Positions 33,540-44,645 of a stretch of DNA of 64,000 bases are shown here, piece after piece. The stretch is from Tetrapyrgos nigripes (lineage: Eukaryota; Basidiomycota; Agaricomycetes; Agaricales; Campanellaceae), in assembly GCA_013368315.1 (NCBI GenBank), contig JAACJM010000262.1, forward strand, positions 1-64,000, written 5' to 3'. The position numbers were made by a program, and so were the translations under genes. A model generated the notes under the pieces. That model was not told the DNA's origin. It ran no database searches and saw only the letters and a list, made by a program, of their open reading frames with translations. Each line of letters starts with the position of its first letter. Position 1 is the stretch's first letter.

Positions 33540-36500
33540 TTACCATGTGTACGCATTCAGACCTTCCTCTAATTCTGGAGACACACCAAAACGCATTCCC
33601 TCCTTTCCAACGAGGTGTTCCATCTACCACTCCGCCTTCCAGATCGCGTAATGGGGTATTCGACGTAGCTCCTCTGTGAGCAGCAAGACCTCCTCCCGCC
33701 AACGGATCATTCTTGCTCATGCCTTGCACCACTCTACGCGAATGGCTGTATGTAGCCAGATTAGCAAGAGTATATAAAGTTAGCGATAGCTAACGTACCA
33801 TCTCGACAGTCTGGGTCATCCTTGGATAATTCCCCCTCTTTCAAGCTGTACCAGATCCACGAGAGGGTCCAATTCTTCTCTCCTCGGACCGAACCCATAA
33901 TACCCTCTGCAACCAGATACTCTTCATCAGAATCTTCCTTGCTTGTCCACATCCCAACACATTTAATTTGAGCTTCCCTCTCTGCCTGCTCCTCTTTTGT
34001 CAATGCCCTTTTGCTTAGTCCCCTTACATCCTCATCTCTAAGTAAGAGCAAACGCTCTTCCCACTCTCCATGCCCCCGGAGCAACAAAAGCGCGTCCCTT
34101 GCCAAACGATACCGGATCTTTCAGGTATGAATACGAATGTCGATTTGCCGCAATACTCCACTTGCTCGGGTACTCCTGATTTGGCCACTGATGTTACAGA
34201 GCTTGAATTGAGCAGCAGCTGACTGTGCATGCAACCCTTCCCTAACCCCCTCCAAAGCCTCAAGTGCTTCCACCTCCCGCAATCTTGCCTCTGACTCTGG
34301 CAAATGAGCCACACATGCCTCCTTCATTGCCCTTGGAGTACCACATTCTGAGGGTAAATACAAACGGATTTTTTCAGGTTGCGAGGAGTTGGGATTTTCA
34401 ATATCAACCATCTGTTCCAGAGAGAGTACATCAGCTAAGCGTGGCATAAGCATCGCTTGTAATGAACGGAATTTTGTAATCTGTTTGAGGAGATTTGCAC
34501 GCCGATTCTCAAGTTCCAGCTGTTGCATAGTCGTTAAGTACTTGTTCGTAAGGACAAATAACTCTAGACTTCGTCTAAATAGTAACAGCTTTAATGAGCG
34601 AACCAGAAGTGAACAACAAAAATATTCAAACATACTGAGCAGCTTGGATCTCAATACCCTCTACCAGAAAAACACACGGGCTTGTGGCAAAGCCAGATTT
34701 ACCCATCTCAAACATAGGTTTTTCCTCAGCGATCATCTCCAATTGAGTTAGTTTGAATAGCCCTTTCTCTTCGTCTACAAATAGAATGATGACCGTGTGT
34801 TAGATAGATATGACTATTTGGGGAAAAAGGAGGAGCAAAGAACAACATACCGTGTTCCGCATCTTCGTAAGGACAAGGCATGGCATGATCATTCTCCCAA
34901 TTCTCTACCTCTTCTTTCCACTCATCTAAAACATCTCTACCCAATGTCTTCGCCAGACCCCCGTCGAAATGCTGGAAATCACGCTCATGCAAGTAGAATT
35001 CCTTCACAGCATTAATCAGCCGCTTCCCAATGACATTGTCTGTGCCACTTGAATTCAATCAATGGGAACCAACAAGGAAGCAAAACTCACTAAGACCCTG
35101 AATTGTCCGCCAATTATGATAGCCGAAAATATCATCAAGAGTCATAGCACGGCTTCCAGGCCCCATTTCTTTTGTTTGTGCCGCTGCCTTATTGGACTGG
35201 GCCCAACCCTCCTCAACTGTCTCTCCATGAGTCTTGCCACATCCAGGAGCATAATCAAAGGAGAATTTGAAGTGGCATTTAGGTTGGTGTGCACGCAAAT
35301 GAAACTTGGGCACCATGAACCAAACACCGGTCTTCGTAAATTTGATTTTGAAATGGGGGTCAATCTTAGCCATGCGTTCCCAAAAGTTGGTACTCCACTG
35401 ACACGAGATATTGTATGAGATCACCAGGATCAGGATTTCTTCATCACCAATCGTTGACCACAAGATGAAGTCAATATTACAATACCTTAATGTATGTATT
35501 AGCAAGTGAATGATCAATGAAAGAAGCAACAACAGACCATTCACCCTTCTGCAGATCTCCAATCCCATTCTTTCACCAAACTCTGTGCCTGACCCTTCAC
35601 ATTGCGCATGTTGGCAAGAAACATAGCCTGAAAGCCGGAACAACTACTCATCTGAATGCCAAAGTTCAGCGTCCGAGTATAACATCATGGAGGGACTCTT
35701 ACATCAGCCTCGGAAACATGTTCCTCAATATGCTTCTGGTATGGTATGCTCTCCACTAGATATGCCCACCCATCACCCAAAACCGGAATTTTTCTCCGTA
35801 GAAGAGACCACTCTATTATGGAGCCGAAAGTTTGCATCTATTGCCAAGAACATAGAATACAAAAATCTATGATCCACTGTCAGCAATCATATGTTTTCTG
35901 CAGTAAGAGCACTCACGCCAATTTGTTGGGTACCTTCTTCCAATCGTCGTGCAGATTCTTACCAGGCTGAGGACAAGCCAGACAATCAAGACCAAGTTCG
36001 CCAGGACTCGTCCCCTCTATCCCACTCTCGGCATGTCCTCTACCTGCTCACTTACACATTTTCAAGTGGCGCCACTGAAACACTACCCAAAGAAATGAAT
36101 GATAGTGGGGCTATAGGCAAGAACATCAATCATTCCGGAATCGGTGAGTAAATAATTTCATCAACTCACATTTGGATGCATGTGTTGACGACTGTGCATC
36201 ATTAGCTCAAGGCAATAGTAGTAGTCATATGCTGGTAGCTTCCCTTGACAGTTGAGATGTTGAAATTGACGTAAACATGAAAATGTCATGGCAGTTTGGG
36301 GTACCACAGGATTCGTAACAGCTGCGTCCTGTGAAGCAGGCCCTCTTCACATCCACAAAAACGAACAGCCACCTCATGAATTCCATTCACATGAATAACT
36401 GCGAAATCACTATGTGATGCCTGATAAAATATGCAGCGTTCACTGGGTTTGTGGCCAAGCTGTATTACAAGACCCAAGTTCTTCAGGGTGTCCAGCTCGA

Positions 36501-37193
36501 ATCGAGTCCCATTCCAGCGCTATTGATAGATCCGATTAGCCGTGTTTCTGGTCCATTGAGTAAACCTACTTACGTCAACCCAGTGCAGGGGAAGTGTTGC
36601 ATGTGCCTCAACCAAACATTTCTTGCACCTCATTCCAGCCAACGCACAATCCTCGTCAACACAACGATATTTGGGATCGTCCTGATTGCGCCCACTGCAT
36701 CTATCTCCTACACCTCAACGACCCTCCACCCATAACATTTCGTCAAGATATTCCTGTCTGAATGGAATCCAGGCTCGCATCGGATTGTCCTGACATATTC
36801 ATATTAGATGTATTAAGATAAGTGCAATCAAACACTCACTGAATTGAAATTTCGTTTGCGAGATAGTAGAACATGAGCAGCGTTGTCCTGCTGAGTTATG
36901 CTGAGCCCTTGAAGGTTTATATCTGCCTCAAACGCTGACCGATCACCCCAGGAATAAGCAAAATCATTCTCGTTGAGCTCAAAATCATCAAGGTGGAAAT
37001 CTCCTTCTAAGTCATTGTTGTCTTCTACAGCAATGTCAGATGGGCCCTCCGACGAATAAGCAGGGTCCTCCCCCTCGATCTCGATTTGCTGATTAAACTG
37101 ATGATTGTCAGTAGATAAACTAAAAGTTGTTGTTGTTGTGCTCTCTTCTTGATACCATCCGAATACGTCTGTGGCCTTTCACTTTGGAGGCAT
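33540..37193 (-). pseudogene. KDZ (Kyakuja-Dileera-Zisupton) transposase
   Basis: A DNA-transposon transposase with many short introns. The ATG at 37191-37193 gives MPPK, then TGA (37179-37181), then KATD; the usual start is MPPKRKATD. A zinc cluster follows near 36720-36590 (YRCVDEDC, RCKKC, EAHATLPLH), then the CxC2-type segment GIHEVAVRFCGCEE (about 36390-36340). The catalytic core is near 35430-35080 (SYNISCQW, PKFHLRAHQPKCHF, GWAQSNKAAAQTKEMGPGSR, TLDDIFGYHNW). The C-terminal part runs through a helical region (34650-34140), TLSWIWY and RWREEVLLLTEELRR to TAA at 33540-33542. Further stops: TGA at 36714-36716, TGA at 33717-33719 (KA*ARM) and TAG at 33624-33626. TIRs were not found. The family call is firm; not all exons were resolved. 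Confidence 0.82.
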
Positions 37194-37429
37194 AGCAGCA
37201 AAACAGGGGAAGGAAAAAATCAAACGTCATATTTTTTTTGCCCGTTTTGAAGGCTTGAGAGGAATAACATGATCTCTACGCAGTTATCGATAGGCAGAAA
37301 TCTCCGAGAGAAACCAGGTAAAGAAAGCACTGGCCAAGATATCTTGAACAAGGCATGAGGACTAACAACCACATGCACAAGAGGCACGATCACACACTAA
37401 TCAAAAAAGGAAATTGTGTCTTCATTGTA

Positions 37430-38677
37430 TCATATGTCGGATTCATCCAAGAAATCGTCGAGATCAATTGCCCGCCCAACATATGTATGTGTTGCAGGAG
37501 GGCTAGAGGCAGCGACAATATTGGGGAGGAATATAATCGGGCCGTGCTGACTGTAGAAAAATGGTGAGGAGCGATATATCCAGAGACTCAGCAAACGTAC
37601 ATAATGAAGCGGTCCAAACCGTTGCTGTCTTGACTGCCTTGTGGAAACGTGAAAACACGACCATCATTATCTACTGCAATCTCAACATGTCCACCCATCG
37701 CAGGATCGTTGAAGTCTACAACTGTACAATCGGGTGCAGAAGGAACAGAGCGAATCTGAGGGTACTGCCAAGGTGCAACACGGTTGTAACTGAAGGAATA
37801 ATCCTTCAAAGCCCTTCCAGCATTCGCATAGTACTTATGCTTTGCTGAAGATACCCGGTCAACAAATACCCAGGCTACATTCCTAGCAATCGCAGTATGC
37901 ATAAGTGAATGCATGCGTCAAAACAGAAAAGAATAACGCACCATGTCCTAAACATTTCTATCTTGCATCCATCTGTAACCATATAACAGCCTACATACAA
38001 CTTGTGAGGCCAATATGCTGCCATCTGGAAAGGATGTGGGGGCTCTGAAAATGCACAATACACTCAAACTCACCCAGATGGCATTGGACAGACTCGGAGT
38101 CGAGGTGCTGCAAGGGGATTCGTCACCACCGTCGTTGCTGTGTATGAAGGAGGAGGGTCAAGTGGAGGAGCTGTAGAAACGTCAAGCAGACAGTGCGAGG
38201 GATCATTGGAAGGTTCTGATACGGACGTGAGGACCCTGCAACCAATAATTAGTCCAACTTGGAAATCGCATCCAAAATATGAAACACTATACACGTGTAC
38301 ATTGCTAACACCCGTGGGCTCAGATGTAACACTGTCAGTGCCGTCTAGTGATGTTGTTGAAGAGAGAGTGGGTGATAGAGTAGGAGAAAGCGTGGGGCTT
38401 CTTGGAGGAGTCTCTGGGTGAGGCAATGAAGACTCTCCCAGTGGCCTTTGAAAAGCTACATATGCATAGCCTTCCTCGGGACTGCCGGGAACCTCAAAAA
38501 CCGTCGATGAAATGACGGCAGGATTTCCTCCTGTGCTGTTAGCAATAATAATGACTGTTTGCAGATCAGTGGTAAAATGACTGGACTGATTTAAGAAAAC
38601 TTACCCTCTTCAGGCTGAAGGAAGATCACTCGAGCCTGTTGAAAGGATACTGAGGGCGACGTGGGTTGAGACATCAT
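37430..38677 (-). CDS. Spliced gene of unknown function, apparently intact
   Basis: I do not recognise a family. The ATG at 38675-38677 opens MMSQPTSPSVSFQQARVIFL. Six exons with GT-AG introns join in phase and end with TGA at 37430-37432 after DLDDFLDESDI. The first half is Pro/Ser/Thr-rich (SPTLSPTLSPTLSSTTSLDG). The second half is folded-looking (MAAYWPHKLYVGCYMVTDGC; APWQYPQIRSVPSAPDCTVV; GGHVEIAVDNDGRVFTFPQG). No stop or frame break was needed to join the exons, unlike the neighbouring KDZ gene, whose start lies just 237 bases downstream on the same strand. It could be a second gene of the KDZ element or an unrelated host gene; the orientation and closeness are all I can cite. Confidence 0.65.
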
Positions 38678-38999
38678 GGATTGATGGACGTTGAGAACAA
38701 ACGAATCCAGACACACAGCCACCAGAAGCCACCAGATATGCGGTGAGAAGTCCAATACATTAGAAACTTCAAAAGAGGCACTTTAGTATTCGAAGATTCG
38801 AAGTCAATGCCAATCCGATACAGCCTAATTTATGATAGCTACTGTCAGCTCTTGCTGGTACATGAGCTGACTACTTGAATAGAGATCACATAAAGTTCCC
38901 TCAACACTGGCAATAGCTATGTCCTCAATACAGGATATGAAACGCTGAATTCACCTTTGTATCTTTGCTCCTTCCCCATATTTATCCACTGAGAGCCGT

Positions 39000-39573
39000 T
39001 GGGCACAAATTTTTGCATCACGAAGGAGCGTGTCGAATACAGGTGAAATGGCTAAGGCAGGACAAACCGAATCTGGGTTTGATTGGGTTGACAATGACCA
39101 TTCCTGAGTACTGACACAAACGTCCTCCAAGTATTGAAGAGGAGTGTATTGGACCTGCTGATTGAATTGTTTCTGGATATCTTCCAGGCTTATAAAGAGT
39201 CAGGTTGTCGATAATGTTCAAAATAATCCAAGGACACACCTTTTCTTGAATTCGTTCCGCTCTCCCGCAAGTTTTTCTCGACGTTTGAGCCGCCTTTTAG
39301 TTCTATACATAGACAAGTTGGTACAAGAGAGGGTTGAGTGATGTCTAGCAACTTAAATACGTACTCTGCCTGAGCCTGTGTGCTTGCCAATTGACTGCGG
39401 CGTTCACACCGGCTTGAGTTGATCTTGTCCGAATTCCTGTTGCAGACCGTTAGTTAGTTCAAAAAAGCAGAATCGGAGGCAAAAATATACTACCTGTAAT
39501 AGTACGCCATACTTTTGGCATTTGCAGCCTGGCGGCGTTGTTGTGGAGTCTTGTATTTTTTGGGTTGAGGCAT
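39000..39573 (-). CDS. Small basic protein, upstream of the KDZ region
   Basis: The ATG at 39571-39573 gives MPQPKKYKTPQQRRQAANAK. After a short intron comes NSDKINSSRCERRSQLASTQ, and a further exon can read TKRRLKRREKLAGERNEF. The lysine/arginine-rich helical character recalls small basic proteins often seen beside transposons in Agaricomycetes. The second splice and the stop are not settled. Function unknown; DNA or RNA binding is a guess from charge. Confidence 0.45.
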
Positions 39574-40206
39574 GTCATGAAAGAAGGCAAAGGTCACACA
39601 AGATTGTGTAATGATGCTTCGAGAAATCTGGATGGTCTTACTTTTTCAACTGCTTCATTTTACCTCCAATGTCCCCTAAAATATATGCTATACCTTGGTT
39701 GAACATTGTCTAGCATATACCTGCAATAGCGAGGCCTGAAATGTCTTCTCAGACCTTCAGTGAAAGATTCTTGCTTAGGCGGCGTGGATCACTGCGAATG
39801 AAGAAATTATTTATAGACAAATAGCATCAAAATATTGATTATGGTACTGCACGTTGTAATTATTGAATACTACAAGTTAGAGTCGCACGAATTCACTGAT
39901 ACTCCATTTTCTTGAAGGATACATCTGTCTCAGATGCAGGAGGAGGCTCTCACCAAAGAGGTCTGGACTGAGGTAACCTAGGAGTTACAAGATGCCTACA
40001 CGGCAGTCGACTGAGGATTCCTGTGACTGAGTGATCCATGCGTGCGATTATTGTGCGCATAATGTCACATATTGATCCAGACCGACTCACAGCTGCGTTG
40101 GAGAGAGTGTTATCATGCGCATAATGGCGAATATCGTGCGCATAATGCACATATTGATCTGGACCGATTAACTGGGTTAGAGAGAGTTATTTGAAGGGTA
40201 AGCATC
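39574..40206. other. Spacer with a diverged tandem duplication
   Basis: gtgcgcataatg(t)cacatattgatc occurs at about 40053 and again at about 40136, each followed by a similar (gag)agagagt block. No gene is evident. Confidence 0.5.
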
Positions 40207-40278
40207 GTTCCCTTAGCTCAGTGGTACAGCGTGTGTCTAGACTACATGAGGACAGGTGTTCGATTCACCTAGGGAGCT
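40207..40278 (+). tRNA. tRNA-like sequence (probable pseudo-tRNA or SINE head)
   Basis: It folds as a 72-base cloverleaf. The acceptor stem gttccct/agggagc pairs at all seven positions with one G-T. The D arm gctc/cagc pairs at three of four. The anticodon stem tgtgt/acatg has two G-T pairs, and the T arm aggtg-ttcgatt-cacct pairs fully. The loop ctagact would give anticodon AGA (Ser), but a Ser tRNA should have a long variable arm and this has five bases, and position 37 is C rather than a purine. A hairpin and a T-run follow at once. I therefore favour a tRNA-derived element over a working tRNA gene. Confidence 0.55.
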
Positions 40279-40362
40279 AGTCCCTTCACGAGTCCAGATG
40301 TCCACTGGCCATTGACATCTGTGACTACACGAGGGACTTTCTTTTAGATTTTTTTTCTTCCA
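40279..40362 (+). ncRNA. Hairpin and T-run downstream of the tRNA-like sequence
   Basis: agtccct at 40279-40285 pairs with agggact at 40332-40338, and agatgtc pairs with gacatct around a loop of about ten bases. ttcttttagattttttttc follows and could end Pol III transcription. Confidence 0.6.
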
Positions 40363-40630
40363 ATTTTGTTAGCATCAAATATGTATATTGCCCTCAAGGG
40401 TATATATGTATACACTACTTGTACACTACATCCTGCTAGTGAAGGAGTGTTATGTTGGTGTTCTGTGGACGTGTTGTCGAATGCCACATATCGAGACTAG
40501 CGCCCATTGAATGTGACACGTGTGGTCACATAGGTGTGACCATTAAAACGCGTCTTGTCTCAGATTGCATCTTGTCTCATACTGCGTCTTGTCTCATACT
40601 GCCGTTCCGTGGCTCACTCTGCATTTGAAA

Positions 40631-43557
40631 ATGCCACATAGGAAATCTGCGCAGAAGAAGAAAACAGGTTGTATACCCTGGCATCATGATGGTCCGATGC
40701 TCGAATACCTACAGGACAACGTAGAGGAGTTCAATCAGGCTCAGAAAGCCAAAGGCACAAAAGTCACCACTTTCTACAACACCATTACGCTGTACTTCAT
40801 GGACAAGTTTCCGGACTCACTAGGTACATATGTCCTGCTCTATGTAATTATTCGCTAACTGACTCACTATATGATCCAGACATTGACGACGATGACGACG
40901 ACAAGGATAACGAGGACCCCGATGGCAATGATGACAACGAGAAAGATGAAGGCAATAAGGACAGTGGCAGTAGAGAGGAGGTTGCTACGTCTATGGAAAG
41001 ACCGGGTGGAGAGGGTGAGAGGGCATCACTCGGACACACTATACCCACCTCTGGTCCTGAATTGTCATCTACTGGCTGCGACGCTAACAGCCAAGCTGCG
41101 TATCCAAGACTCACAGAGGTTCCAGAGCCCCAAATTGGTCTTCCCTCATTTTCAACAGTGCCAGGTCCCGACGTCGATACTCCTGTTGCTCCATCGAGCG
41201 GCGATGTCTCAGGTGGTCCTACTGCTGCGCCACAGGAGTCGCCCTCACCTATCAGCAATTCTGAGCCGTCCAGTGGTGTTGCCAAGGCGGTGGACCAGAG
41301 GGAATTTATGCGGATGTTGAAAGAGAAGTTCAAGGGGCTGTCAGATGAGCAGTTTGAGGCAAAGCGTGGTAAGGTCTTCAGATTGCGAGAGGTATGTTAT
41401 GTTTTGGCGACAACTTTGATGACGACAACCCAGTACTCATGACAAATTTTATAGCGTGTCTCGGAATGGTTCAGGAAGAACAAACAGTCCTTTGATCAAG
41501 GCAATGCATCGTTAATCAAGCAAGTCTTCGATTCCAGCAAGAAGTCTCGGAAGGCGGTGAAGAAACCACTGGCTGCAATGTTTCAAGACCTCTACTATAA
41601 CCAGTACATCAAGAAGGAGGCAGAAGACGAGCTGAAGGCTGCTGAAAAGGCATACGAGGCTTGGGAGAAAGGTGGGCGTCAGGGTGAAGAGATGAAGAAG
41701 CCCGCTGGGGTAGCCATTAGATCCAATGCAGCGAAGCGGATTCTGGAAGCTCAGACTCCGGAATTCCAGGAGGAGCTTCAGAGGGCAGTTGATGATTTGT
41801 ACAAGAAGGAGTTGAAAGAGTGGGAAGAGGGCCAAGTGGACGAAGCGAAAATAGAGAAGTCGGCTGAGGATTGGCAAAGGTACGTCTTCTGCTGTCCCTG
41901 GGTCACTTGTATATCTGACTAGATTGAATTTAGAGCGTTACAAAGATGGGGTCCAGAGGTAGCAAAATTTGGGCGTGCTGTTGCCGAAGATACAGGAATG
42001 GTTTTGGTGTGTGTGCTTGTGGGTCCAAATGGGCAGAAGGGCAGTCAGATCAATACTTTTTGGTTGGTCTATTACCTTGTCCGAGTTCTTCAGGCAGTAG
42101 TTCTGATCAATTTACATTACGCAGGTTCCACCATGGAGAAACATCAAGTGGATTGCTATGGCCTCAAGCACATCCTCCAGGGTATGATGCAACGACGCAA
42201 AGCCTGCAGGTATTTAGTACGTTCGTTTATTTATACGATTTCTCTACTCTAATGTACTGACACAAATTACTTTGGTCTTAGATGCAGAAGCAAGAGCAGC
42301 CAGGGCAATTGGCAATGCTCCTGTTGTCACTCCAGTGGGTTTTGACGAAGGACAAGCCTCCTCATCTCCTGCGCCAGCTACTCAACATGCGAAAACCACA
42401 ACTAGTCGCCAAAAGACCAAACGAGCTCGTCCAGGACCTGGTCACGATTCCATCAGTGCTGATCATGTGGATATCTCATCAACTACAGATGGGGCAAATA
42501 AGAGACCAAAGCCTAGACCTACAGCGCGTCCCTCGTCAACAACAATGCCAACCTCTGGGAATGACCCCTTGGATCTCAACATCTCTACGGGTAACTCTAC
42601 CTCTACTGAGCTGGATCACAGCATCTCCACTGCCAACTCTTCTACTAATCCCTCCTCTCTTGACGTCTCCATGGCCAAGTCTACTTCTACCGATCCCTCC
42701 TCTCTCAACGTCTCCACTACCAAGTCTACCAATCCCACCCCTATTCATCCTTCCTCCGTCGAACACTCATCGTCTACTCCTCAGTTTCATTCGGATTCTC
42801 ACGACCATGAAATGTCTGATCTGACAGTCGGTCAGGAAAATCAGGAGCATATGGATGATAACGCACCCACAGTTTGGACTCACCCAGACCATGATTGCTT
42901 CTGGCCGCAGATGTGCTTGTTTCTTGGCGAATGGTATGGGACTTTCAATATATGGAGAATCTGGAGAGACTGTTGGAAACCTTCATTGAGTATGAGGGCG
43001 AGTTTCACTATACGGAGGAGAACAGTTCTTTGGTGTCAAAGAAGGAGTTGAAGCTGGTGAAGTTGTGGGTTAAGGCCGGCCAGCCAGCAATCATGAATTG
43101 TACAGATGACATCTCAATGGCAGAGAAAATGATGGCCGACCTTCGGATGTGGTGGACTGATATATTGCCGGTGCAGGAATCGGAGGATGAGGATTGGGCA
43201 CCGCTTGACTCGGTGTCTGGGAAGAAGGGCATCTGGCGACTCATTTGCTGCTTGGTCTGGGTCCTGGCGTTCTTGATAGGAGACAATCCAGAAACCATGC
43301 AGACCGATAGCCAGTTGACGTTTCTGGCCAGCTGGATGGTACTTGTAGAGGAAGTGGAGGAGACTTTGGGTTTGGTGATCACAAGGGGGATTCATGCACC
43401 ACGCAAGTGTAAATCACCCGATCAAGATTGGGTTGAGGAGCCAGCTGGCAGGATGACTAGGCGTAAGATGGCAGAAAAGGAAGCAGAGAAGGAGGGGGCC
43501 AAGAGTAAGTCAAAGAAGGCGGCCAAGACTCAGGGTAAGAAGTCCAGACATGCTTGA
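40631..43557 (+). CDS. Agaricomycete conserved protein of unknown function (multi-copy type)
   Basis: The ATG at 40631 gives MPHRKSAQKKKTGCIPWHHD. Exons 40631-40823, 40880-41391, 41455-41879 and 41934 onward join in phase; later introns end near 42115 and 42281. Segments: an N-terminal domain (PMLEYLQDNVEEFNQAQKAK), an Asp-rich run, a helical middle (RVSEWFRKNKQSFDQGNASL ... QDLYYNQYIKKEAEDELKAA), a stretch with LLWPQAHPPGY, a long Ser/Thr/Pro-rich linker, and a Trp-rich C-terminal domain (KLVKLWVKAGQPAI; LRMWWTDILP; LICCLVWVLAFL) with a basic tail. The frame changes near 42890-42960, by an intron or a lesion I cannot place. Similar uncharacterised proteins recur in mushroom genomes, often near transposons. 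TGA at 43555-43557. Confidence 0.6.
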
Positions 43558-43785
43558 GGCCCTCCCGAGTCGTGCCTTGCCCGTCTTCATACTCATACCT
43601 TTATTTATGTACTGTCTCTTGTCTACTATATATCATGTTACTTATCTTGTGGAAATGAGTACTATGCATTTGTATTTCAACCCGACTGTATTGGTGCGCA
43701 TTAAAAAAATTACAACTTGGGTGAGAATAGTGAGTTCTTCTCACGTGAGCATACTATGTCGTAGTGCAGCACAACTTCTCTGTTT

Positions 43786-44116
43786 CCTCCCAAAGCATTA
43801 TACCAGTCCTCTACGCCTTCTAGATGAGTTTTGCCTCGCAAAGTGGGCGTGTGAGAACATGAGATCTTGTGGGTGTGGACTTGTGTTGGAAAAGACTGGC
43901 TGCGAATAGATATAGTGCAGTCCAGAAGAAAACAGAATGAGAACATACCTTCGTGCGAGATGTGTGAGAACATCCGAGTCTCCCTTCCCCCCAAAGCTTT
44001 GTACGAATCCTCTATGCCTTCTACGTGAGTTTCACCTCGCATGATAGTTGTGTGTGAACATGAGATCTGGTGAGCATGGACTTGTGTAGAAACAGACTCG
44101 CTTTGAATAGATATAT
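43786..44116. repeat. Two diverged tandem copies, period about 202 bp
   Basis: The segment cctcccaaagcatta...gaatagatata (43786-43912) recurs as ccccccaaagctttg...gaatagatata (43988-44116). Confidence 0.7.
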
Positions 44117-44224
44117 TAGTGAACTATATGAGGCAACAGAATGTGACGAACATACCTTTCTGTGCTGAGGGAACTTGGATTGTTACTATTCATGGCTCAC
44201 GTAGAGGGAGAGAAGCAAAGGAGA

Positions 44225-44330
44225 GAAGAAACGGTCCGACTGCTACGGGGGGGGGTGATGACAAAGAGGTTTAAGAGAGAAGAAATGGTCTGACTGCTAT
44301 GGGGGGGTGATGACAAAGAGATTTAAGAGA
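44225..44330. repeat. Tandem G-rich repeat, two copies
   Basis: agagaagaaacggtccgact followed by a run of nine G, gtgatgacaaagaggtttaag and then a second, slightly diverged copy with seven G. Confidence 0.7.
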
Positions 44331-44389
44331 GGCTTGTTTGACCCTTTTGGTAGTGTGACAAGAGAAAATACAAATATTCGAGATTTCAG

Positions 44390-44560
44390 GCATTTTGTGT
44401 CCCTGATATGACACTTTTGGTAACAACCCAGGTTCGGCAAATCCTGCCGGGCGATCCTGGCATGCTACCCCTGCCCAAAAGTGGCTGGAGGTAAACTACC
44501 CCAGCGGTATTACTATACTGCACCCAAAAGTGCATGTGGAGTGGACCTCGTAGATATAGG
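44390..44560. repeat. Inverted cacttttgg / ccaaaagtg motifs
   Basis: gacacttttggtaac at about 44408 and cccaaaagtg at about 44474 and 44524 lie just upstream of the Plavaka-type gene. They could be remnants of a CACTA-like terminus. I could not identify a matching right end. Confidence 0.35.
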
Positions 44561-44645
44561 AACATGTACCTTGGCCATACCCCAGACTTATTGTTATATT
44601 CATACTGTTACACTCTATTTTTTCCATTCTTCTAGATATCGAACT

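Noticed and set aside
40207..40278. A working tRNA-Ser gene
   Set aside because: The anticodon loop would read AGA, but the long variable arm of serine tRNAs is missing and position 37 is C.
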